Assembly (NCBI GenBank): GCA_013396525.1
Contig: VWYX01001262.1
Location: forward strand, 62,001 to 126,000
DNA from: Chaetorhynchus papuensis
Taxonomy: Eukaryota; Chordata; Aves; Passeriformes; Rhipiduridae
DNA: 64,000 nt
Direction: 5' to 3'
Shown here in pieces: positions 13,024 to 24,012 of this stretch (its first letter is position 1; every line of letters starts with the position of its first letter). A program made the position numbers and the translations under genes. The notes beneath the pieces are model-generated. The model did no database searches. It saw nothing but the letters and a program-made list of their open reading frames with translations, and was not told where the DNA came from.

Positions 13024-13337
13024 ATCAAAAGGTCCTTTCAGCAAAGTTCGCACTGGTCCTGGTCGGGGTCGGAAGCGTAAGATGGCTCTGTCCAGCCAGT
13101 CAGCATCATCAGAAGGAGGATACTTGGAGCAGACAGATGTCTTGGACTTCTGCAGAGATGGCAGTAACACCTTGAAGTTTAACAAGAAAACCAAAGGGCT
13201 TATAGATGGCCTTACTAAATTCTTCACTCCCTCCCCTGATGGACGAAAAGCTCGAGGAGAAGTGGTAGACTATTCTCAGCAGTATAGGATCAGGAAAAAG
13301 GGTACCAGAAAATCTAGCACTTCGGAATGGCCCACAG
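13024..13337 (+). CDS. KAT6A: KAT6A coding exon 6: linker before the MYST domain (residues 349-454)
   Basis: The acceptor is TCATCCTTTAG ending at 13023 and the donor ACAG|GTAAAG at 13338, phase 1. It encodes SKGPFSKVRTGPGRGRKRK, a short Ser-rich stretch, LKFNKKTKGLIDGLTKFFTP and the basic segment RIRKKGTRKSSTSEWPT. Compared with human KAT6A it is two residues shorter in the SSQSASS region. The frame is also open upstream through the acceptor, but that extension (from 12938) does not match the protein. Confidence 0.96.
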
Positions 13338-14493
13338 GTAAAGATTTTTCACCCTGCCAATGTAAGTATCCTGTATACCAAGCAAACGTTCAAAGGCTAG
13401 GATGTTGAAGTGGCTGGAATTGTTAGAGGCTGGAAACTTTGAGCTGAAAGTTAACACTGAAATGCACTTGTCTTTGGTGCATTGAGGTAGAATACGAGCT
13501 GGAAAAAGGAAGTGATCCTAGAGACCTTAGCCTCTTTATATATGATGGCAAGGCGTGATGAGGGGTTAAATGATTACAGTGAGGTAGAATGCCCGTTGGT
13601 AAGGAGGCGCTTGCAGACAGCCATAGGAAATGGACTAAATAGTGTCACACTGGAAAAAAATAACATAGGCAGCGGTTCGTGAGAATTGAGAGCAGCAAGG
13701 CTGAAGTATGAAATGGAGAATAGATAACTAAAAGCAGTCTGTCAGACCCATGAGTTTCCAATCTATGGATGCATGCAAACGTTTCTTAATTTTCTCAGCC
13801 ATAGAGGAGCCTGTTTGTGTGGCTTGGCATCTTCTTGCTGAAAACTGTCCCTTCCCTTTGGAGTGCAGTTCTGCTTTCCTTGGTTTTTTTGCTTTTCTAA
13901 CGTAAGACATTATCTATGACTGGACCGTTATTTAATTTCTGTATTCAGATATTTAGAGTTTTGTTGAATAGTTCTGAATTGTTCCTAAGCAGGCAGTGGA
14001 AGATATTCCACGATAAAATACTATGTTTACAGCTTTAGAATAGTTACCTGCGTTAACCTGGCTGATGCCAGCACTGTGACTTAATGCTTTGGGAGTGAGG
14101 TGAAGTGTCTAGAGGGTTTTGTTGGGTTTTTTGTTTGGATTTCTTTGTTTGTTTGTTTTTGTTGAAGGGGTGTTTCTAAGGTGATGAATGTAGGTGTCCT
14201 GGTTTTGGTTACCAGATATGGCATTTAAATACTTGCGATCCTTGTTTGTGAAAAACAGGCTTAGTGGTAAGCCATTTATGCCTTCATGGTACTATGAATA
14301 TCTAGGTGGCGACATTTGGACCTGCTTAAATATAGGACAATACTACTTACATGGTCCCAAATCTGAATAGAAAATCCCATCAAAAAAAACCTGGCACAGT
14401 GTGTGAATACAGCCAGATGTTGTTTGTCACTGCACTAAAAGCAAGTACTCTTCTGTAAATGTAGGTGAAGACAATTTTCCCTCTCATTTACAG

Positions 14494-14612
14494 ACAATCA
14501 GGATGGCTGGGATGGAAAACAAGAAACTGAGGAGCGTTTTTTTGGAAGCCAGGATGTCTTAAATGAAAAAGACATGGAGTTGTTTCGAGATATTCAGGAA
14601 CAAGCACTGCAG
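14494..14612 (+). CDS. KAT6A: KAT6A coding exon 7: lead-in to the MYST domain (residues 454-493)
   Basis: The acceptor is CTCATTTACAG ending at 14493 and the donor CAG|GTAAAG at 14613, phase 0. The peptide reads DNQDGWDGKQETEERFFGSQ and continues to DMELFRDIQEQALQ, close to human KAT6A. Confidence 0.96.
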
Positions 14613-16127
14613 GTAAAGTTAAATTTTCAGTGTCTGGCAGTAAGTACCAAATCCATAAAAGACATTTAAACAAATATAAAACCACCACCCCAACAACAAA
14701 ATAACAACAAGAAATGCATACTTCAGATAAGTCAATCTGTCACAGAAACTAATGTGCTTGGTTTCCGCTGCTTGAGAATTATGGAGAACTGACCTCAAGA
14801 GAGCTGAAGGATAACATAAAAGGGAGTGTAAGTGGTTAAGGTGGCTAAAAAACCTTGAGGGCTGTGGCTTTAGTCCTCTCAGAACTGTTAAATAGCTGGT
14901 AAAACATGTGGGCTGTGAAAACAATAAAATACGGGATGGTTTGCTAGCAGCATGGGTCCCATAGAGTCTTGGAGTAGTTAAAGTATTCTTTTTCTGGGTA
15001 CTTTAACTCCTTGTGAAACAGGATAGAGCATTACTGTTTGTGTCTGTGTACACATTGATAGATGTTTACCAATAGAGGTTGCTGTTCCTTTTCATCTAGA
15101 GCTCCACAAAATATGGATGCCTAGGATTAGATCCTGAGGTGACTTTTGCCTATACGAGTCCCACTTAGGAAGCTTAGCAAGATATTAATTTGGAATGTTA
15201 ACTTTCAAACACTAACCCATTGTCCTGGCTACAGCTGTCTCATTCTGCTAGCATAAATTTGCATATAGGTAATTTAGTGGTACTCTTCCCGTTAGTTGCT
15301 GACCTCCTGCATGAAATATTCTCATTTGTTAATAACTTCAGTCCAGGTGGTTCATATTATAATGCAAGGCTAGTGGGAATATTTGGATTTCAATATTTCT
15401 GTGAGTGACAGTCTTTTGAGACAAAATCTTCATGAGTTGAGAAAGCATTTTTTTTCTTTTAAAGTAGAGCATTTAGTATCCTTATTTTTAGTTGCTATAA
15501 AATATACAGTTACTATCAGAGGGACAGGGGAAATAAAGGTTGTATAAGTAGTTTAAAAATACTCTATTTTCTATTTTTTTCTTCTTCTAATAAATGTGAG
15601 GTTTTTCTTTAATTCTTCAGCACTTGTGATGATAAGCAGATAGCCACATCCTGAATATTGGTTTGGTAGCTGCTACAGTCACAGTAGTCCATCTCGTCTC
15701 AGAGCTGGGAAGAAACTGATGCGTGATGTTAAATACTTGCATATTCTAGTTTTTAAACTCAGGAGCAGTTTATATGTTTCTGTTCTTCACTATTGAAATA
15801 ACAAGAAAGAAAATTACGAGACTTAATGTATTAAGCTTCTCTGTGTACTAATTTGCATTTAAATGTATGGCATGCAACACCATGAATGGTAGTGGAGATA
15901 CGTGATATGATAATATTTATTAATTCTTTTTTTTTGAGAATCACATGGTTGGTGAAGTGTGACTGGTACTGGTTTTTAGTGTCAGAGAGCAACATCTGCA
16001 TCTTCCTAATTACCTTTGAGTTTGAGCAGAATGGACTGTGTAGATGAAAATGTTTTAATTTATTAATCTTAAAAGTCTTTCACTTGGAAATTTATGAAAA
16101 CTTGTTGTTTTTTTTTCCCTTGCATAG

Positions 16128-16243
16128 AAAGTAGGGGTGACTGGACCTCCTGATCCACAAGTCCGCTGCCCTTCTGTTATCGAATTTGGCAAGTACGAAA
16201 TCCAGACCTGGTACTCCTCCCCATATCCACAGGAATACTCGAG
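16128..16243 (+). CDS. KAT6A: KAT6A coding exon 8: start of the MYST domain (residues 494-532)
   Basis: A long T tract and TTGCATAG precede the exon; the donor is GAG|GTAGGA at 16244, phase 2. The peptide KVGVTGPPDPQVRCPSVIEF and then YEIQTWYSSPYPQEYS opens the MYST acetyltransferase fold. It differs from human at few positions, for example IQTW for IHTW. Confidence 0.97.
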
Positions 16244-17048
16244 GTAGGACTCTTCTTTGTTCTTCTTCAGTGTTTATGGGAAAGCTGTACTCCAGCAGGC
16301 GTAGAAATCTACGTTTTGGCGTCTGAAAGATTGTTCTGCTGTGCTTCACATAGAGTTGCTTTGCTGTTCTCTTGCTTAAGAACTTTGCAAATTGTCTAAA
16401 CTGCAAACTCTTTGAACTTTATTCAGAAAGAGGAATGACTTACAAGGGCTATAGCTAGAGGAAGAAAATTAAGTGAAACTCTTTATTCTGCCATTTAATA
16501 AGAATATGTGGTCTGTCATGAGGAATTACTCTAGCTGTACAAAGATGTTCCTGCCCAAGCTAGAGTATATAAATGGAGTTAAATCGCAAGAATTTCGGGA
16601 TGCTTGCATTCCAATCGTTCATGTCAGTGTAGTATGTAAAATGGTTTTAAAGCAGATGGATATGTGGTGATGTGACCCATCACTCAAGGGTATGTATGTA
16701 CAGCTGGGACGTCGGCTGTGATGATGAGGGAAAGAAGGGAATAGGAACTATTTATCTCATTCATTCTAGAATCATTAGTGCAAAACTGGTTACTGGTTTT
16801 TTCCTAGGATTTTAATCTATTTCTTCTGGCATAAGTTAATAATGTAAATGTAATTATGCAGGACATTAAGGGCTGTTTTTAAATATGCATTTTTTACAGA
16901 GTAAGTGTCAGGACTTTAACTATGGTAAGGTGGTTTTGCCCTCATTAGCGCATACACAAGGTCAGTGTATATTGGGTTTGTTTTTATCAAGTTCACTATT
17001 GGCAGGAGTGAGGAATTTTATACAGAAGTCTCTGTCTTCAGTCTCTGA

Positions 17049-17219
<171 letters not shown>

Positions 17220-17658
17220 TAGAAAATGAAGCCACTCGCTTTTCTCTGTAAAATAGGGTCTTCAGCACATAATCATGTGATAAATTTTTCATAGTCCTAA
17301 AAAATCTTCATTCTTGAAACACTGAGTGTCCAAGAGTGAAGAACAACAAGCAAGCATCCAGTAGGAACTGACCTTGTCTATAGATTATTCATCCATAAAA
17401 GGCAGAAGACTCGCTTTGTAAAAATCTGGTTTTTTTATTTTGCGAAAATTAATTTTAAGTTGTCTCTTAAGCTATTGAATGTGATAGTGGCTTGGTCACA
17501 GCCCTTATTCTGTGTAAGTTTTGAGTCTTTTGAGATACTACCTGTGACAAGAGAAGTCTCTCATGTTAAGACATTTCAAATGTGTGGGGATACTCAGGTG
17601 AAGCATGTCCTTGCATAACAGCAAATGGAGTGACAGAACTTCTCCTCATGTCTCTAAG

Positions 17659-17820
17659 GTTGATGGCAATGTCAGCACTATCTACTGCCAGAATTTGTGC
17701 TTGTTAGCTAAACTCTTCTTGGACCACAAGACTCTCTATTACGATGTGGAGCCATTTCTTTTCTATGTGCTGACACAGAATGATGTTAAGGGCTGTCACC
17801 TTGTTGGCTACTTTTCCAAG
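17659..17820 (+). CDS. KAT6A: KAT6A coding exon 10: MYST core with the autoacetylated lysine (residues 580-633)
   Basis: The acceptor is GTCTCTAAG ending at 17658 and the donor is AAG|GTAAGT at 17821, phase 0. It encodes 54 residues from VDGNVSTIYCQNLC to GCHLVGYFSK. K603 in FLDHKTLYYD corresponds to human K604, the conserved lysine whose autoacetylation is required for MYST activity. Confidence 0.97.
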
Positions 17821-18735
17821 GTAAGTATTTGGGTACAAATTGTTTGGTATGGTGAGCAGTGCTGCTTTGGATTCTTTAAATTGTTGTAAAAGTTGTAACT
17901 CACGCTCTTGCATTTTATATAATAAATTATGTAATACAGGTATAGACCTCTGTTGCGACCAGGTTTTATTTCTATTACATTTGGAGACCACTTGGGTTAG
18001 TAGACCCAAGTTTCCTTTAATATTGAATAGCATATACTTGCTAAGGAACTTGTACTGCAGCTAATGGTTAAAAGAAACTTTTCAAATTACTTCCTGCTCT
18101 TGGTGGAGATGGGGTAGTACTGTTTGTGAGATAGAACTGCTTGGTAATTCTGTTTCTCACTTTTTGTTCTGTATATACATTGTTTTCCAAACAAGTTTGG
18201 CAGCTTTTCACCTGATTTGAAGCCTTTTATTTTTTGGGGGAACAGAGCCAAGATTTCAGATAGGATTTTTCTTAAGATTTTTATCCTTAATTATTTCAAT
18301 TATTTTAAAGTAGTTTTATTTGAAGCTTTTTTTTTTTTTTTTTTAGTATTTAGAACAGCAGATTTGAGACTGGATTTTAGTATATTATGCTTGTAACATT
18401 TAAGGATTCACTGGAATATTGCAATCTTTTGCAATGAATTTAGCTGCCTTCAGATTTATTCTTAGAATTCATCTTCTCTGCAGCTCATGTTCTTTGCTGT
18501 ATACTATCTAAGCAAAAGGTTATGTCAAGTTTTCATTCTTTGTGCTTTTCTTAACTGAAATAATGGTAGAGTTTTAATATTGTCTCTTTGAAGTGTTTCC
18601 TTGGCTTTATTGTTCCTAAGAAACTTTGACTGTGGCTTCCTAGCTCAATTTTGCTATAGAACTACTTTTACAGAACAACTTAACACTATTTCTCACTGAT
18701 CTGTTTTTTCAATATGATGCCTTTTTTTCCAACAG

Positions 18736-18829
18736 GAAAAACACTGCCAACAGAAGTACAATGTTTCCTGTATAATGATTCTTCCACAATACCAGCGAAA
18801 GGGCTATGGCAGGTTCCTAATTGACTTCA
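18736..18829 (+). CDS. KAT6A: KAT6A coding exon 11: acetyl-CoA binding motif A (residues 634-665)
   Basis: The acceptor is TTCCAACAG ending at 18735 and the donor TTCA|GTAAGG at 18830, phase 1. It holds the catalytic-site cysteine C645 (VSCIMILP) and the acetyl-CoA pyrophosphate-binding loop Q653-R-K-G-Y-G658 in PQYQRKGYGRFLIDF. The frame reads on into the intron, but that tail has no similarity to the family. Confidence 0.97.
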
Positions 18830-20085
18830 GTAAGGAACTTTTTCTTTACTTTTTTAGTCTGTCTTTTCATATTTTAAAGGACTTAACAGTAGAAGTGGAT
18901 ATTTTTCAAATTAAAACACATCTCAATACAAAGGCTTCTAAAGCTCACAAAATCATCTGAACTTCACAGTTTACTCTTTTTGTTGGAACTTCAGTTCTAA
19001 AGACAAAATTGATAATTTTTCCCTTAATTCCAATGTTTTCTGTGTAAGCAACTTGAAGTAGAAACTGAAGGCATGTGTCAGTGTAGTGATTTTAGCAGCA
19101 GCTTGTCTTGTGCATGTAGTTCCTCATACAGAAAGCCAGCTGTAAGACTGCACGCTCTGTGGAAATCTTCAGCAGCTTGATTAGGTGAATGAGCGTCTTA
19201 AGCAGAAATGTCCGACATTTTAATTTAACTTTGAGAGCAACAAAACTAGACATACTTAAGCTCTGAATACTCAAATAATTCTCAGATTCCTACATGTATC
19301 TCAGCAAGGTCATAGGAAACTTCCCCCGCAACTATACATTGTTTTTTATACCTACGGCAACTTAATACAGCCGTCCCTGTGGACGTACAAATTTTGGAGT
19401 TAATGTTCAGAGGAAAACTCTACTGGTAGAATTATATCAGAATGATATCTTTTGTAGATAAGGTTTTCTTCTCCTGAAAATACTGGTGAAGCAAAAGAAC
19501 TCAAGGATGTATCTTGAGAAATCAACAAATAGGGCTATGGTAGAACAGCAGTGAGAAGGCACATTTGTCATCTTCTTCCATCCACCCCCCTTTGTCTCAC
19601 TGGGTAGAATATTGGCCTTTATTGAACCTGTGCAGTGTATCACAGCCTTAAATTAATGAAATCTCTGCAAATAGAGCTTGGTACTCTCCAGTATGGTCAT
19701 GAAGTTTGACAGTAGAGAATTTTCAAGAAAATTATTAGTCACATTGTTTTAAGATTATGTTTTTCCTCTGTCATTTCCAAAATTGCTATTGCAATTGTGC
19801 TTCAGGCTTGGTGTAGTTTCTAGGTAGGTACCTGCTGCCATCTCGTGGCATTGCCATAGTCAGGGTCTGATGGCAGCAGAGTTCAGAAATCTCATACTCA
19901 TACTCATTGAATAACAGGAGTTTTAAACAAACAAATAAAATATTGGCCCAACAACTCGAAGTATCCTTCAGAGTTCTCATCTACGTCTTGTAGGCAGCAC
20001 TAAGCTATTTTATGAGGCCTTTGTAGAAGTCGGGGTGGAAACAGAAGCTAATATTTTGAAACCTTTTTTTATTGTGTATCTTTAG

Positions 20086-20317
20086 GCTATTTGCTTTCAA
20101 AGCGTGAGGGTCAAGCAGGATCACCAGAGAAGCCCCTGTCAGACCTGGGGCGCCTGTCATATATGGCTTATTGGAAAAGTGTAATATTGGAGTGCCTTTA
20201 TCATCAACGTGACAAGCAATTAAGCATCAAGAAATTGAGTAAGCTGACTGGAATCTGCCCTCAAGATATCACTTCCACTCTGCATCACCTACGAATGCTT
20301 GACTTCCGTAGTGATCA
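20086..20317 (+). CDS. KAT6A: KAT6A coding exon 12: catalytic glutamate and C-terminal MYST domain (residues 665-743)
   Basis: The acceptor is GTATCTTTAG ending at 20085 and the donor is ATCA|GTGAGT at 20318, phase 2. The peptide begins YLLSKREGQAGSPEKPLSDL. E679 corresponds to human E680, the general base. The segment continues through MAYWKSVILECLYH and the helix-turn-helix-like LTGICPQDITSTLHHLRML. All key catalytic residues are intact, so the enzyme should be active. Confidence 0.97.
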
Positions 20318-21414
20318 GTGAGTACAGGAGTCCCGTTGTAATCCCAAATACCTTCAGATATATTTCATTGAAATTTAATGGTGTTTGAAGACAAGTCACA
20401 TCTAATAAGCTTGATTTTGCTAAAGACTTCAGTGTCCAAATACTGAGACTATGGTACTCATGTGCAATGCAAGAATCATTCAGTGCCAAAGCTGGCTCAG
20501 ATGTCCAGCTGTGTAGCACTGTAAATGTGGAATTTCGAGTAATTTGCTGCTGTGAGAGAGAGCAAGGTGGTCTCTTGGTCATGTTTTCTTGGGATCCCTC
20601 AGCAAAATCAGTCTAATACACTCACAAAACAGAGCAAAGAACAGCAACTTCTCTTAAGGCAGATCTGCTCCTTATTTTCAGTCAGTGAGCAGACAGTTGT
20701 TTCCCTCCTTTTCTCTATGTCTCAAAAATGCCATAAACTGGGTGGATTAACATGGAATGCTTGGAGAGTGGGACAGATCACTGGGAGAGATGAAGTGTGT
20801 TGGTATAGAATAGAGGTAGACTGCTTGCTCAGCTGACAAGTCAGGTGAAATACTGGGAATTAGTCTTGTTTCAGACCATAGCGGTTTGGTGAGTGGGGTT
20901 GTATTCTATTGTGTTTTGTGTTAAAGTTGAAACTTATTTGGAAAACTTGAGAATAGTTTTATGTCCTCATCTCACAATATACCTTTAACTGGTGATATTT
21001 CTCTCAGACCCCTAAACAAAATGCACTATGGTAGTGGGACTGCAACTTTTCTTGAGCAGTCCTTTTATTTCTCTTTGGTAACTTTCACCTTATATTGCCC
21101 ATTCCCCAAATGGCATACCCCTTGTCCATAATGAAAATTATACTCTGCAGCTGAATGTTACACATGGAAGGATAATGGCTTCACCATTAACAAGAAGTGG
21201 AAAGAATTATAACATTTCCTCAGTCGTGAGATGCTTTCCCTGGTAGTCAGATGGTACTGCAAGTTGTACTATTTTAATGAGTTTCTGTTCTCTCTGAAGT
21301 TACGTGTGGCAGCACTGATTGAGAGTATACAGATTTTTCTGTAATACGTCTGTTTCACAAAACAACATGTACAGTATGTCACCTGTTATTGATCAGAGTA
21401 TTATTGCTGTTCAG

Positions 21415-21625
21415 ATTTGTGATCATTCGTCGTGAGAAGCTTATCCAGGAACACATGGCAAAGCTTAGAACTAATGTCCGACCTATTGATGTGGATGCAG
21501 AATGTCTGCGTTGGACACCTGTTATAGTTTCGAACTCAGTTGTCTCTGAAGATGAAGAAGAGGAAACAGAAGATGGGGAAAATGAAGAGCAACAAAAGCA
21601 GAAAGAAAAGGATCCAGAGACCAGT
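21415..21625 (+). CDS. KAT6A: KAT6A coding exon 13: end of the MYST domain and first acidic stretch (residues 743-812)
   Basis: The acceptor is TGCTGTTCAG ending at 21414 and the donor CCAGT|GTAAGA at 21626, phase 0. It finishes the MYST fold (FVIIRREKLIQEHMAKL, then CLRWTPVIVSNSVVS) and enters a Glu-rich stretch (EDEEEETEDGENEEQQ). The MYST part is conserved with human; the acidic tail varies. Confidence 0.96.
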
Positions 21626-22283
21626 GTAAGAGTGAATCTCTTATTTCTGTGTGGCATGTAGTTTGTACTTAATGCTTTTGCAGGCTGCTCTAACAAAATT
21701 TCAAATGTGAAGCTTGCACATTTGTCATAATCATAAAAAGCAATGCAGTCATGGTTAGTTTATGTATCTTTATGGTTTCAGATTAGAAAATAAAAATAGA
21801 GAAAATATCGAGGCATAGTCTGGAGAAAATTCTTGAAGAGGTTGCACTCTCGCATCAGGTGATGAGCGCTGACTAGAATACTAAGAGGCAAATTATCTGC
21901 TGTTACTGTATTTTCATTAAACTAATTGTACATTTTAATGGAAAAATAGCTTCAAGTTTTTCTTACTTTTTTCTTGAAAATTGCACAAATACTGTGAATG
22001 TAGCAGGGTGAAGTTAGCATTCTAGCACACCACTGAATGACTGACTGAAGTGACTTGTTGGGAAGCTAAGTGAGGTGTATTATCACCTGTGAGGAAAGGA
22101 GTAGCAAGTAGCACTACATGAATCTCTTAAAGGTCAAGTCTTTTTTTTAATCTCGTATTTTTAAAAGTCACTTTTGTTAAACTTTTCTGACTTTTGCTCA
22201 AACACTTTTGTGGAATCAAATTCAGGATAGACAGTTATGCTTAAATAGGAAGTGTGAAATCTATTTGTTTTTATTTAAATCAG

Positions 22284-22976
22284 ATGGTAAAATCTGTGTC
22301 ATGGGAGAAGAAAGAGCAAGAGCCTTACTCACCAACAGAGAGTGAAAAAAAGCCAGACATTGTTGCTCCAGCCAATTCTGCACGACCAAGCAAGCACATT
22401 TTTCCCCTGGATAGTCTTCCTGCAAACAGTCAGCCATCACGAAGAGGTCGATGGAACCGCAAGAGCAAAAAACTTCATGAGCCCTTTTGCGAGAAGGAGC
22501 CAGTATTGCCTGCCGAGGACAAAACAGCAGTTCCCAGTGGACGATGCAGTGAGTGTGAGGAAAAATCAGCAGCCTCACGAGGCCGGTGCAGTGACTGTGA
22601 GGAGAAGTCAGTGGCCTTGCAAGGAAGATGTGGAGAATGTGAGGAGAAATCTCCAGCCTCGAGAGGCCGGTATGCTGAAGATGAGGAAAAATCTGCAGTT
22701 TCCCAGGGACAGTATGGCAAAGGTGAAAAATCTGCAATTCCCCGTCGACAGCACACTGAAGGTATGGAAAGGTGGAGGGGGCAGTTGAAAAAGAACACAG
22801 AGCCTCTGAAATGTAGATTCCCAGAGGACTGCGACAGATTACCCCGGCGCTACAGTGATAGTGATAGGGCACTTCTGAGGTGTTTTAGTGAGAGCAGTGA
22901 AGAGGAAGATGATGAGCCTGTGAGTCCTCGATCAAGCTCTCCACCTGTTCTCACCAAGCCAACACTGAAACGAAAG
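22284..22976 (+). CDS. KAT6A: KAT6A coding exon 14: linker with a 14-residue repeat array (residues 813-1043)
   Basis: The acceptor is TTTAAATCAG ending at 22283 and the donor is AAAG|GTGTGT at 22977, phase 0, 231 codons. Conserved islands match human KAT6A: ESEKKP, DSLPANSQPSRRGRW, WRGQLKK, LPRRYS, and SPRSSSPPVLTKPTLKRK. Between them, residues 899-967 form five tandem units of the type RCSECEEKSAASRG, which make this part differ strongly from human. Upstream in the intron the frame is also open from 22254, but the acceptor and similarity support a start at 22284. Confidence 0.95.
22542..22748 (+). repeat. 42-base coding tandem repeat (five units) in KAT6A
   Basis: Four 42-base units start at 22542, 22584, 22626 and 22668, followed by a 39-base unit at 22710. 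They translate as RCSECEEKSAASRG, RCSDCEEKSVALQG, RCGECEEKSPASRG, RYAEDEEKSAVSQG and QYGKGEKSAIPRR. Because the unit is a multiple of three, several other frames on both strands are also open here. Confidence 0.95.
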
Positions 22977-23690
22977 GTGTGTGCCTTATATCTTGTTGTT
23001 TCTGACTATGTTATCCAGTCGGTTTTGTCAGTACGTTGGGGCTCTCTGAAGGATGGTGCAGTTCATGAGGTCTGTATTAAGTGTACAGGGAGCACTTGTT
23101 CAGTGTTCCAGAACTCTCTCTGCAGGGTACTTCTGCTGACTTTTTCTAGTGGTGGTTTTTGGTGAATCAGAGGTAGGAGTTTGAGGGTTTTTTGATTCTA
23201 GCTTCTATCTTGTGCTTTTAATTTTTTTTCTAACTCAGTTATTAAAGTTTTACTCAGTCATGCAAAATAGAAACAGATACAGTCCTAGTTATGAAAGAAG
23301 CTTGCAAAACAAATGCTCTCTAAACAACTGAAATCAGAGTGTAAAGTCTTTGAAATTATTTACCATGGAGATGTGAATTCTATCAATGTGTCTAAGCAAA
23401 TCCTTTCTTCATGGGATGCTGCACTAAAAAGTTCTCTTCTGTATCATTTTTGCACCTTATTCTAAGCTATTCACATCTGTGTTGTAGTGTGTCTAAACTT
23501 CCAGCTGTTACGGATGGGCCGTTAGCTTCAGCTGCTTGAATTCTAACTAGTGGCAGGTGCCAGTCACTATTTCTAGTGAATTCTGGATTCTAAAGGGAGC
23601 TCTCTGCTGTTCATGTTTTGTATTTATCTAGTGTTTTATTTCTACTGCACATGATAAAATGTCTTCTCTTTTCCCGCCTTCCACTTTCAG

Positions 23691-24012
23691 AAACCAATTC
23701 TTCATCGGAAGAGGCGAGTCCGCAAGCGTAAGCACCACAACAGCAGCGTTGTCACTGAAACAATCTCAGAAACCACGGAAGTGCTGGATGAACCATTTGA
23801 GGACTCAGACTCTGAACGACCAATGCCCCGATTAGAGCCTACATTTGAGATTGAGGAGGAGGAGGATGAAGAGGAGGAGGAGGATGAAGAGGAGGAGAGT
23901 GAACTTTCATCCAGTGGATACTTTCGGCACTTAGCCCCACCAGAGACACTCAGGCATAGACCCTCTTCTAAGAGGAAGTCCAGAGATGAGGAGGAGTCTG
24001 ATGACAATAACG
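23691..24012 (+). CDS. KAT6A: KAT6A coding exon 15: basic patch and acidic run (residues 1044-1151)
   Basis: The acceptor is CTTCCACTTTCAG ending at 23690 and the donor is AACG|GTATGT at 24013, phase 1. It begins KKPILHRKRRVRKRKHHNSS, continues VTETISETTEVLDEPFEDSD and SERPMPRLEPTFEIEEEED, and then has an acidic run of Glu/Asp that is longer than in human. It ends SKRKSRDEEESDDNN. Confidence 0.96.

Noticed and set aside
22261..22872. Long minus-strand frames opposite KAT6A exon 14
   Set aside because: They are shadows of the 42-base coding repeat, whose length is a multiple of three. They show the same periodicity and no family match.
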